From positions 434,001-498,000 of the forward strand of contig JASANH010001265.1 of NCBI GenBank assembly GCA_030248295.1: a DNA stretch of 64,000 nucleotides, written 5' to 3'. The notes under the pieces were generated by a model. That model had not been told where the DNA came from. It searched no databases and was given only the letters and a program-made list of their open reading frames with translations. Positions within the stretch are counted from its first letter, which is position 1. Every line of letters starts with the position of its first letter. Positions 33,229-44,800 of this stretch are shown piece by piece. The stretch comes from Mesodorylaimus sp. YZB2_4 (lineage: Eukaryota; Nematoda; Enoplea; Dorylaimida; Dorylaimidae). The translations under genes were made by a program, and so were the position numbers.

Positions 33229-33429
33229 ACTCGTTTGCTAGCGGAAATGCTGGGCCTTTTCGAGGCCTGAAGAGTTAGTCTGGGCTTGATAGGGTTCTGT
33301 GCGCTAAACCTGTATCAGTTTTCTGTGCAAAGTACTGAACCATTGTCTAATACAGAAGACTGAAAATAAAAGAAGGACTAAGAACAAGACTGCACACTCA
33401 TATGGATTTGCCTGTTTGTCGGTTTTTGC

Positions 33430-34370
33430 ATGCACAAGATGAATAAGAGGTTTGTTCATTTTGTAACGAGGAAAATTTTGTCCGCGGATTTGGTTCCAGC
33501 GAAGAACGCGGAAGGCCCTTCAACACGGCATACGTCCAGCATTGCTTGTCGCAATTGCGTCAGTGCATGTTCCCGACAGTCATGGTGACAGGATGTGCCA
33601 GACAGTGCATGACCAGTGACAGAAATAAATACGACATGACGCAGGTAAGCAGACGCTTGATAATGGTGTGTGATTGAAGGAAAAAGCCGGACACCTGGCA
33701 ACCGCATGCTTCGTGATAACTTGCAACATCGAGAATCAAGAGGCGCCAGCGCTACTCACTGAAGAAGTCGTCCTTTGATCTACTGTGATTGCTAAAGCCC
33801 ATCAGCACCATTACGTATTTTCGTGCAAGTCAAAATAGGAATGATAGCCCGCGCCTTCTGTCACCCACTAACTGTCCTTTAAGCGGGGCCAATTTGGGCA
33901 TTGGATTAGCGGTCATCACCAAGTTTATTGCTGTACTCACTTACCTTGCCCTAGTAGCTCATGCTCAAGTGGAGTATCAGGGAAAAGCCAGGCCTTATTG
34001 TAATTTTGCAGCAATGCACGACAATAAAAAATTGTTCAAGAATGTTTTGCATATGGTATGCCCCTCTGTAATGAGGAAATGTAAGTGAGAGCTGAGTGTC
34101 GATGTGCATTGTTCCAAGTGTTAGTGCTGTAATTTTTATAGAGCGCTCACGAGAAGGCACTCCCGGACAGGAGCGCCTGCGTCTTCAGAGTGCCCTAAAT
34201 CAACTCCGGGTTGCATTATGGAAGGATATGTTATGGCCATATTGCGACGATCGATAAGCGGCGATGTTTATCGAGATATGATAACCCAAAGGTAAGAATA
34301 CGTGTGAATTGGGGCAAAGCTTAACACATATCTCGACAACGGACGTTTGTATCATTGATGACGTGAACAT
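33430..34370. other. Unassigned, includes duplicated 3' flank
   Basis: The part 33540-33690 matches 35030-35170 (shared GTGCATGTTCCCGACAG, AATAAATACGAC and TTGATAATGGTGTG). The flank was therefore duplicated together with peptide genes 4 and 5. No gene is supported. Confidence 0.6.
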
Positions 34371-34821
34371 ATGTCCGCCTTCACCTCTGTACTTCACACC
34401 TGTTTTTGCTGTTGCAGCCATGTTCGGCTCGGGCTGTCGAAAGGAATGTCGACGATACTATGTATGCTTTGACTCGTATAAAACTCACTCTTGAAGTAAC
34501 ATAGCTTTTTGTTTCATGAGCGATCTTCGAAGACCAATATCTGTTCAGTTACTACCGCCAACTTGAAGTAGAATGACTCGAGCATCCATGCTCGCGGTGA
34601 GTGCTCACAAACGTCAGGAGAAACAACGGAAGAACAACAAGGACAAGGCTAACGATAAGCTGAAGAGCAAGCTTCTGACAAGTGTGCGCAGCCGAGGCTG
34701 TGTCTTCATCAATTGCTATTTTACCCCTATTCAGTGCTTATACTGTATGTCGGATGATCTCTCACGTGAATGTAGCCCTTGTCGAGGTCCTGCCTGCCCT
34801 CAGTTTTGCGATTTAAACTAA
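34371..34821 (+). pseudogene. Decaying allatostatin C-like copy (copy 5)
   Basis: The order of parts is as in copy 4 but several are broken. From the ATG at 34371 to the CAG of LQP there are 47 instead of 45 bases, so the signal peptide is out of frame with the part that still reads LLLQPCSARAVERNVDD. The intron donor is missing. The acceptor TTTCAGG has become TTTCATG. The spacer (KRQEKQ-like) and ring region remain (FINCYFTPIQC, with Gly-Gly changed to Gly-Cys), and a 4-bp insertion after CLY removes the YVG ending and extends the frame to 34821. No good TATA box is seen. A functional product is unlikely. Confidence 0.8.
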
Positions 34822-35029
34822 CACTGAATCAGTTTTTCCTGCAGAATGCTGGAAGTAAAAAGACAATGGCTATCCAATAAAATATGTCATAAACCTACCT
34901 GACAGTAGATGACAGACTTGCGTTTGTTTGCAGCTACCGCGGACACAAGATGAACAAGAATGGGTTTGGTATGAGGATTTGGTTCAAGCAAAGAAGGGTC
35001 GTACACAAAGAGCACACGTAAACTTATTG

Positions 35030-35170
35030 CTTATGCCAGTGCATGTTCCCGACAGATAATGGCGACAGGATGTACCAGTCGGTGCATGATTAGTGACAGG
35101 AATAAATACGACGTGACGCAAATGAGAAGACGTAATTGATAATGGTGTGCAATCAAAGGAAAGTGGAACC
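35030..35170 (+). repeat. Duplicated 3' flank of peptide gene 5
   Basis: Matches 33540-33690 in order and orientation (see that entry). From here to 35840 no gene is supported. Confidence 0.7.
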
Positions 35171-35842
35171 GTGGCAGCCTCAGGCTATAGCGGTACAAGA
35201 GTCCTACGGAGCGAAATTTCCTGAAGATTGCTCCTCTCATCCATGTTCAAAGCTAGGCTTCTGCGCCGCGCAATATCCGCAGCAGCTACGGAAGTCGTCA
35301 TAACAGTTCGGTTCTCCCTTGTTTGGCAGGTCTGGCTTCCTTTCTTTGAGTACATAATCGCAGGGGAGGTTTGACTGGTGAAGACCAGACTATAATGAGG
35401 GGCACCAAAATGGCACAGAATGTTCGGCTAGAATCTAGACAGCTTGTTGCGCGGGTCAGACGGCGTGTGCCTCTCAGGCTGCGGAAAGCACAATCTTGTG
35501 TGAAAGTTGTTTTTGTGTACTGATTACGAGTATGATTCCACTTCAAAATATATAACGTTTCTTCGTGGTCCGGTAAAGCATGAAGCGGGCATCACGTATG
35601 CGCCTCCTAATGGTTTTTGCTAGCCACCACCAAAGGGACGAGGACAACTCTCTCAAGGCTTACCCAACGTGCGGTGAAACGGCCCCAATATGACGAGATG
35701 ATCGACCTCGAAAACGATAAGCCATATGACGAAGTAAAAAGTTGGAAAGAGCCCCTTTTATTCCCTGTTCCTGTTCCTGTTTTACCACATCACCAAGCGC
35801 ACTTGCGGGTGAAGGGACATATTATACAAGAATTTATGTACC

Positions 35843-35925
35843 GAGCCGCGAGTCGAACACTCGCCAGTAACTGCGCACCTGGCGTGAGAGGCAGATGCAT
35901 AACCCACCAGGCCGCGAGCCCGGTG
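35843..35925 (-). repeat. tRNA-derived SINE-like element (family A)
   Basis: On the minus strand: an A-box-like GGCCTGGTGGGTTATGCATC and a B-box GTGTTCGACTCGCG, with the same spacing and intermediate text as the copy at 5888. It does not fold into a complete tRNA. Confidence 0.55.
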
Positions 35926-36399
35926 GGCTCATTCAACCGTTGAGATACCGCTCTCTCTAAATACATACTGAGATACGCGGCCTTACATAATCTTTGAGCT
36001 CATCATAGCGCATAAAGAAATCATTACTTGTACAAAAAACTGGAGCCTCCTGGCATGAAAACTGGATTCCGATGTACCGGTCCAGTCAGCAGGCATAACA
36101 TAAAACAAGCGACAAGCAAGAGAGTCATTTTTGTGTGCAGCGTCTGCTTCGCCGCGGAGTGCGCATGGGTGATATAATCGACCATGGGCGTGAGCACGAA
36201 GATATAACTATTACTGGCAAAGGCTGACTGCCCCACGTTATCATGTCCTAAAAATACGACAGGATGTGCGGTCGAGACACATTTTCATCCTTAGACAAAG
36301 GTGATTAAGAACGCACGATCATTATGCAGAAAGAACCCAGAAATCTATAATACGTATCTCGAAGTACATCACAATGCACATAATACATGCAAACAACGA

Positions 36400-39121
36400 T
36401 TATTCATCGAAGGCGCTCTCCGCATAGCCCACTGCTATTATGCCTATTGTCAGCACACAAACTGCAACCAACGAAAATGTCAGCGTCACCCGGTCCAGAA
36501 TTTCAGCTAGCCATTCGTACTCAGCAAAAGCGAGATCTTGTTTGCTTAGGATCTGATCCACATTCCTCACCTTCATTATGCATCCCCCTTCGTGATCATG
36601 CGTCGAGAGCCGTCGGATATTAGCCAATGATAAATGACCTAAGCGCTGTCTGTTGTTTTCAATGTTCATCCTGGTAGGGGACAAGTGGATTTCTTCCATG
36701 ATCGGTTCCGAAGAGATATCCTTCAGACTATCCGAATACTAAAGAGGCCATAGACATACTGTAGACAAACCAGAAACCTAAAAGGCCCTCACCTGATGAC
36801 AATCAGTTTGACATAGAGTACAGTCTAGCATGACTGGTTCGCGTTCCATTTTTCTGAGTGCTGGCGGCGGCAAAACGCAAAACAAAGGTGCCAGAACCTG
36901 GAAGAACAGCTGCCTAACGCACGGCGGAACGCGTTTTCCATTTCGACCCATGTTATGAACGGATAATACAATGGCCGAGGCTAATGTGCCCGCCGAGGTC
37001 TGCAACATAATGCCCAATAAGAACCAACCTAAAAGGTAACAACTATGTATGCCGCATGTACTCTCTGAGTGTCAGTTCCTACCTATCAGCGGCACTGATT
37101 TGGAGGTCGTGGGCATTTGATCAGCGACCACTGCAACAAGTTCGAGTCTGCAGATTCACTTCTTTTATCCGCACCACATCTTACTCAGCAGCAAAATAGC
37201 GAAAGCCAACAATGTAGAGATACCCAGATTGATTTTTTCGGTCCTTTCGCCAGTGGTTGTTGATGGTGTGAAGAATCCGACCGTACTTATCACGCTAATG
37301 ATCACTGACGGAATGATCCTATACACAGCATGTCGCTAGTACAACTGAGGGTTTGATTTGATTTACCCTTACAGATTCACGATGTAGTGCAAGGGCTTCC
37401 GCCTGACGACCAGATGCTGGCGTAAAAGGGAAAACGGGTTCGGACAACAAGCATACTTCTCCAGAGTTCTATAAGCCTATTAAATTAGGAATGACCTCGT
37501 ATTATTTAATTTTGTGTAATCATTAAAAGACTAGCCTACTTTGAAACTGATCAACTGCCATTCTTCGCTTTCACTAAAATCTTCCTTGGCCACAAGCTCT
37601 TTTTCTGGGAAGAAGTCGATGGCTGTGGCGTCGTATGTCCAAGAGCCGAATACCATTGTGCATACTTGTTTATCGAAGGGGAAGAATTTCACATTCAAGT
37701 TGCACGTGAATCTATAGAGCGCTGGGTAACGAAATGTAACCAGAGCTGCGTCTGGATCATCAGGATACATTTCAACAATGGCATTTATCCAGCGTTCGGA
37801 ATGCTCGCGTACCATTTCGAGACTAAAAAGACAGTTTTTACAAAAGGTAAAAAAAGACTGTCATGGAAGGCAAGGACCATGTATAATCGAAAGGCAAACG
37901 CATAAACATACTTGTTGTACAAATAAGTATCCGGCAGCCTGAAATGGAAAAGTCATGAGACGAAGGTTTTTTAAACTGATTATGCTACTGATAATACACC
38001 GAAGGACCCTTTATTTGCACCAACCACGTTCGAAAAGAGCCATTGATGGCCGTGAGAGGAACACAGTCAGGCAAGAGAAAAGCTTGTCCATGGAGGGGAC
38101 TGAACCCCATCCCTCCGGTCACTGACAGCCTGTGAGTGGGCCATTTACAGAAGCTCTAAAAAAAGCTAAAAGGTTTCAAAAGGTTTTTCCAATTGCTAAA
38201 AGACCCAATAAATCCCATTTGCAACAGAGCATATGGCCATTGAAACTTAATGAAGCAGAACCATCAATTAGAAAAAGCAATATGGATCAATCTTTCCAGT
38301 CCACAAACTTTATTGAATTTCAGTTTTAAAGCCTCTGCCAGCTATACCTATCTTGAAGGCTGAGAAAGGCGAGAGGGAGAATGAGCAAGGATTTCGAACG
38401 ACACTGCATCTTAAAAGCGTGAATATCAAGAAACAAGGGGATTCGATAAGCTCTGAGCGTACCAGATTTCAGTAAATGGCAACACAATCATAGAAATATT
38501 GGAATATTCTCGAGGATTCCAGGCTTTAGTTGTATCTTTCCACATTTGTGTCATCCAGGCTAAAAAAAACATAGGTAGCGCCTGCCAATGCACTGCACTG
38601 AGGGACCTCACCATATATGACCGCGCACTGATTCCTTTCTTCGATGTCGATAATCTGATACCTAAAAGACACCTGATTCATCCCAAGTCATCGGGGCCAT
38701 GGAAATGGGGCATACAAGTTCATTCTTATGGTCACATTGACTGGCTGGTCCGCCTTCATCGTCGGCCTGGCTCGGTGGTCCTGCTCCTTGGGATTCGTTA
38801 AGAAACGAATAAGTCGCCGCTGGTCTTTCGAGTATCCTTGATCCCGCGTTTCGGACAGGGCGGATCCTACAGTTCAGAAAACGGTTTCGACCAGGTTTTT
38901 AAATACAAATTAATACTTTGAGGGGGGAGGAAGGCCAAAGCAGTGGCCCGACTTCAAAAGCAATGTCTGTTAGTATAGATACTAAAATAAATACATAAAT
39001 GCTTTAATGAAGCCCATGAATTGGTCCATCAATACTTACCATATTTCATCTGCTGCGCTTGCACAGATTTCAGAATATACGCAAATATAATAAAATTGGC
39101 AACGCTGGCTGCTACTTGCAT
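36400..39121 (-). CDS. Nicotinic acetylcholine receptor-type subunit, alpha-like
   Basis: Eleven exons (39121-39040, 38866-38716, 38661-38612, 38559-38463, 37938-37912, 37822-37540, 37476-37373, 37318-37185, 37130-37083, 37028-36793, 36738-36400) join in frame into 516 residues. Visible parts: signal peptide (MQVAASVANFIIFAYILK); ligand-binding domain; Cys-loop C176...C190 with FPFD; vicinal Cys pair (YACCPN, residues 240-241) that marks alpha subunits; M1 (IIPSVIISVISTVGFF); M2 preceded by TEK (EKINLGISTLLAFAILLL), which fits a cation pore; M3; a loop of about 90 residues; and M4 (LTFSLVAVCVLTIGIIAVG). It forms pentameric acetylcholine-gated channels in the plasma membrane. Two exons are very small (27 and 48 bp). 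Introns are mostly 45-65 bp; the fourth (38462-37939) is longer. Confidence 0.93.
38080..38137 (-). repeat. Possible SINE fragment in a receptor-gene intron
   Basis: The minus strand reads GGCTGTCAGTGACCGG then GGGTTCAGTCCCC, an A-box/B-box-like pair within the fourth intron of the receptor gene. Only this head is recognisable. Confidence 0.3.
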
Positions 39122-41160
39122 GGCCAAGACTTCTCGCGCAGATACACAAGAGGAATACTTAAAGCTAAGCAAACCTTTGATCACCCTCCCCCTCGATGGG
39201 CAAGAGCGAAATGGCTTTTAATAAGCTACTGCATCGCCCACCTAACGAGGCACATCACGCTTGGTATGGCAAGATTTAAACTATTGATCGATGGGAATAG
39301 GGGGACAAAGCCGGCATTCGCCATAAACTATGCCAATTCAGCTTAGCCCACGACTTTTCGCTCTCTTGGTCGGCAACACCGTTTGGTGCACTCAGCCAGC
39401 AAAGATTCTGGGAATAATTGGTTAGGTTCTTGCTCTGTGCAGAAAAGAGCTCCTTCGCAGACTGAGCTGAGAGCGAAAAATTATTGTAACGGTACTTGGA
39501 GCTACAGTAACGTTACAGTAACGTTAGGTGCCTATTTAAAGAAGACTGTACGGCAAATTCGTTTGTCAAAATGGATGGGCTGCTATTGTCAAGACGTCGT
39601 ATTAGCAAAATCCGCAAATCTGAAACGCGCTTGTCAGTTTGTCCACTACAGAATTTCAAGGCTCAGCTGACAGTCACTAAAAGACTAAAACTTTGCTTCA
39701 AATTAAAATGAAATTTATTGTCATCACAACAAGCCGTCAGCCTAAATTATTGTTCGCACTGGCGTGAGCCAAGGAGACACCATCTCTCAGAACTGTATCT
39801 GGGCCCAGTTTCACAATCGGCTGGGAACCGAATGCACTGGACTCTCATGCGCTGGCACGAATTTCTGTTCTATATGACCAGGAAAGACTCGCGACGTCAG
39901 TGAGATTAGGCACGAAGGAACAGCGACCCGCATTTGCCCCAATGCGAGTTATGTGGCTATTTGAATGACTATGGGAAATCAAATTTGACGAGTGACTCTA
40001 GGCTGACGAAACATAGCTATGACCATGGAGCTAGTGTATATGGAAATTAATCATTTTTCGAGCACTGAGGTGCGGCTCCAAGATTTCTATTCAGATATAT
40101 CCGAAGCAGAGGGCCCCCTAAAAGAGACATCTGCTTTGTATAAATGTGCAAGACGCGTTTGAATCGAGTATTACTGAATCGTAGCTCAAACTCTCGTGCA
40201 TATCCAAAAACGGTGAAGTAAGTTAACATCAAGCGAAGTTACTCAAATTCAATCTCATCGTGTGGATGAAGCTGAACTATTATTAAGTAGATTATCTTAA
40301 AACAGCGCCTGGGCAAATATACATACCATGTACGAGCAAAAGAGAACACACTGCCATGCGTCTGGGTCCTTATTACTGGAGGGAGTGCTTGCTGGTGGAG
40401 CTTTTGCACCACATCGGAAACCTGCAGTAGCCAACCAAGTCTTCCAGTCTGGCCCAGGGCTGAAACATCACCCTGCCGGCTATGTGCAGAGGATTGCTAT
40501 TCGATCCTCTACAACATCATTTACGGGACACATTCTTCTTTCCATGCTGGCATACTGTAGGTCTTACATAGGTCTTACTGTTACGCATTAGGCCTCTGTC
40601 TTGGTCATCAAAGGGGGGTATGTGCTGTACGTAAGCAGAGTTCGGGATTTTGGAGGGATGATTGAAAACGCATACAGCAGTACGACTGCACAGCATGTCC
40701 ACATCAGCTTTAGAGCGCGAGACTTTTACTGCATAATGTATCTCTTACAGGCTGCGTCACTTGACTGCAGCAGTAAGGACTCACTCGGCTCCCACAGACT
40801 TTTAAGTTTTTTACTTTTTAAATATGTGTTCATATATGGAGATATGTACGTAGGTGCAGCATGTAAAACAATGGGAGAAAATGAGAAAAGGATTAATAAA
40901 AAGAAAAACTAGCCCATTGTGACTAAAAACGAAAACGGAACGACCAGACAAAGCAGGAAAAAGGCCCACATACCCCTCAATTGTGAGTGGTGGAACCGAT
41001 ACCTATTGTAAATCGAAGTTGCAGCGACCTGCTCGACTTGTCTTGGTGTTGGCCATTTTAGTTGGGCTGTGGATGGTCCTGAATTGGAATTCAATGTGCA
41101 GAAGAGTTGGTGGTCCTGATAATGAGAGACCTCGGCTGGATTAAGCAGATTGTATGGAGA
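39122..41160. other. Intergenic, no supported gene
   Basis: It contains a MITE terminus at 39799-39818 (CTGGGCCCAGTTTCACAATC, as in the element at 20710-20840). Open frames are short and without family features. Confidence 0.4.
39799..39830 (+). mobile_element. Solitary MITE terminus
   Basis: CTGGGCCCAGTTTCACAATC is nearly the same as the terminal inverted repeat of the MITE at 20710-20840. The second terminus was not found nearby, so this is a truncated copy. Confidence 0.6.
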
Positions 41161-41179
41161 CTAAGACACCAGCAACCGC

Positions 41180-41300
41180 GGTGGTGCAGTGGTTCGGCGT
41201 TGGTCTACGCGTATCGCTTAGCAGGGAGCGGATGGGCTTCAGCCCCCCCCCCCCCCCGTGATGGAGATCGGTTTGTGAACCGTAAACCGTAAACCCCTCG
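41180..41300 (+). repeat. SINE-like element (family B) with C15 run
   Basis: An A-box-like GGTGGTGCAGTGGTTCGGCG is followed by a degenerate B-box region (GATGGGCTTCAGCCC) that runs into 15 C at 41243-41257. Not a functional tRNA gene. Confidence 0.45.
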
Positions 41301-41434
41301 CTGACCTTGCAAGCCAGGCTGGATGACTCACACAGTACCGTCGAGGTGCTCCGAGGAGACTGAAGCCGAACTAGTAAACAGTCGGCTGGCGAACACCGAC
41401 AGGGTTAAAAGCACACCCGCCATTGTAAGAGGAA

Positions 41435-41472
41435 CCTTCTCTGTGCCTTGTATAGTTAAGGCACAGAGAAGG
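41435..41472. repeat. Perfect 15-bp inverted repeat
   Basis: CCTTCTCTGTGCCTT, eight bases, then AAGGCACAGAGAAGG. It lies about 330 bp downstream of the TBC1D30-like gene's stop codon and could form a hairpin. Confidence 0.8.
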
Positions 41473-41804
41473 AAGATGCCACGCGGATAGCTTCCACACG
41501 GCTTCGCTTGGGATTGACTGATGGACTACGGGCAAAAACGGGTCGCTCAAAAAAGAGAGCCCAAAGGATATTTAAAAAAGAACAAAAAACCAAGCCACTA
41601 CCGCAGTACGCATACCATTGTAGTCGTACGTGGAGAGTAGACCCCGGGACCAGAAATTACTTTATTGCACAGGGAACCCCACAGATCGAGTGCCAAATAT
41701 GTCATTATCACAACAACGACTGATAAATATAGTCTCTAGAAACCAACCCGACCAAGTTATTGTGCAAACGCAGGGGTAAAGTCCTTAAATTATGCTCTCC
41801 AATT

Positions 41805-44800
41805 TCACGAATAAAGGCCCATTCGCTTTCCTCGCTCGATCAAAGCTGTCTGCCGTTTGACAGGGAACGGATTCCTAATGGCGGCTGAGTTTGATCTTCC
41901 GTTCTCTCCAGTTTCGTTTTCTTCGATCGACGATATCGAAGCTAATATTGCTTTGGATTTTTTTAACATGATGGCGTGTGTTGATGACGAAGACGCTCCC
42001 GTGCCGTTGGGTGACATTGAAAAGGTGCAAGTGGACGAACTTGTAGAAGTTGATGAAGTTCGTCCCGAAATGGGAGCGGCTAATGCTGCAGCTTTTGGTG
42101 TGTTTCCATTGCTTATCATTTTTAGGTCCAAGGGTGGTGGTCGCGTGTATTGCTTTTTCTGTTCCGACGGACGAGGCGGTACGGGCGGTGGAGCAGGACG
42201 CGGCGGAACTGGTGGCGGCACCGAATCATTCCACGTTGCATTTCCGTTCACCAGCATGGGCGATTTCCTTGGGTGTTTCGCCAACAGTTTTGTCTGAGTA
42301 TTTTCTTTTTGACAAAATAGCTCGATACAGGAATGCCAACGACGGCTAATTGATTCCGATTTGCTCGAAGTCGATGAGAAATCTCCGACACTATGACGAC
42401 GACGCTTGGTAGTGGCGGTTTCGGAATCAGAACGATGATATCTTGCGGCGAATTTGGGCGAAGTGACAGGAGTCCACAAGCCTGGAGTCGAACCACCGCC
42501 GCTGCTGGTTGGCGTGGAAATCGAAGCGCTGGCGACAGACACTGGCGACGACGGCGGGGAGCCCAACGAAGCGGTAGGCACCGCGCTTCCATCGGCACTG
42601 GCTGAACTATCGTCGCTTCGCAGACGACGCAGATTGAGCTTTGCTGGCTGCTTCGTAGAATCAAGTGATTTCGGTGATGCTTTCGAAGAACGAGACGCCA
42701 CTTGGCCACTCGGCTGCACAACTCGAGACGCCACCGAGACGGCCCCATTCAATGTGCTCGTAGTTCTGGAAAGCAAGCAAATCAGAACGACTCGGTTGTG
42801 GCCGCATCAGCCACTGACATATCCTGTATCTTATACTGCTCAGGTACGTACCTACTTGCACTATTCAGGCTCTGTCTTATTAGTCCCATCATCTCCACAA
42901 TCAATGCTTTACTTACATGGTTTGATTCGATGCTCTACTCAGATACAAATGGTTAAAAATATCCCCGCCGCCATTCTCTTCTGGAGTTCGAGCAGCCGAA
43001 GCTGGACTGGCTGGCGGAATGACAGGCCGCCGCGAGTGGGAAGAATGTCCGTTAGTGTGATGGGATAGAGCGTCTAAAAAATTTCAGTTTATTTAAAAGG
43101 CAGCTGTGCAGAGCAAATCAATCAAGCCTTACTTTGCAGAATTATCGCAGCTTGCTTTTGACGTTGACGAATCAGTTTATATTGTTTTTCCAGTTTACTC
43201 AAATCACTGGCACTTCCGCTAGCGGATGATTCCTGGGCACGATTACTTGCCCCTGAAACGGCTCACAAGATGACAACCAGATGAGTGGCATGGTATGCGC
43301 TCATTCCATACCTTGACCAGGCGGCGTCATGAATCCTCGCCCACCCGACGCTCCGTGTTTCGGCGAACCTGAAACCAGATCCGATCCGCTTTCGTCGTCC
43401 GATTTTAAAATGCTGACCACTTGTTGGCGGAGGAGGCGAAAAGCGGACGAAAATGGCTGTATGTTCCACGTATATCGATCTCTGAGCTCGCTTAATCCAG
43501 GATATGGGAACTCGGCCATGGAGTAGACAACTTGCATTAAGTCGTTACACTGGTCGTTGCTCATGTGAAGCAGTTCTTGGCAGATGACGCCCATTATAGT
43601 GTAGTACGAATCGGCTGTCTTAGCTCGGTAGATGCGTCTGAAAAGATGCCGTGAGCTGAAAGTTTCGAGTCAAGTATGAAAACTGTACTAGGCTGAAAGT
43701 TCCTGGTGTCAATGGTGAACCACAACAACACAAGCACACATTTAGTTCCCCAGCACACGAGTTTTTCCAGGTGTGCATAGTTTGTTGACGCATCTTGCCT
43801 TTCAAGTTCTGCAAAGTCATTTCTACTTACCGCCCAATTTTGGCCCAAATAGCCAAGGCGGCTCTCAATAGAATTTCCGAGCCTTCTAGCATCAAAGAAT
43901 CCCAAATACGAAAGACGGCCTGCTTGGGTAAGCACGTAGCGAATAATGTCAGAAACCACTGCATGCTGAACACGTTTGTCAGGGGTGGCTCGAATTCGCT
44001 TTCTACAACACACAATCCAGATATGTACACACAACGAGCAAACCAATGCCAGGTTAGCGCCACAGGTCAGAAGAGGCTTGTTCCACGTAATGCTTACCTG
44101 AAGACATCTGCAAATGATCCAAATGAGCCGATAATCGTGGCAGGCGTTGATGAACAAGATCGCGCAGCACGGCCATGTCCACCGAGAGAGCACGAAGCGT
44201 CTGATCGAAGTAGCCAGACGGAAGCACGTTTTCGATCAACATAATCATTACCTTAAGTTATAGATGCATCAGAACGAGGTTTCGACAAACACGTGCATAC
44301 ACGCCTGCCAGGCCAAACTCACTTTCAATGCAGTCTCCTCATTATACTCCATCACTTCCAGAATCAGAGCAGCGATCACATTGAACCCCTGACAATAGCC
44401 AATGGTCTTATTGTAACGGGCATAAGCCAACAATACTCGTTTCAATAGCACACGTTCCATATCGCCATTCAGGCCTGACCATCCGGTTCTGTGCAGATCC
44501 TGATATCAAACAAGGGGCATAATCACCTCTTTCAAGCATAAGGTCACATCGATTGCTTACCTTGACTATCTGCAGACTCAGTTCATCATCGTCATCGTTC
44601 ATGCGATCGTTGAAAGCTCGTTTGCTCGTAGCCTCCCAATCCACATTGGCCGTCTTCACGTAATGGTCGGCTAATGTCAGCCATAACTGAAAGCACAACA
44701 GAGATGGTCGTTCACGGGTAAAGAAGCCTCATGGGGAAACTTTAACGTAGATTTAAGATGTTGCCGAAGGATTCGACCATAAAAGCTTTACCCTTTCGAA

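Noticed and set aside
42393..43068. Plus-strand open frames of up to 204 codons opposite the TBC1D30-like gene
   Set aside because: They are antisense shadows created by the Ser/Pro-rich codons of the minus-strand exons.
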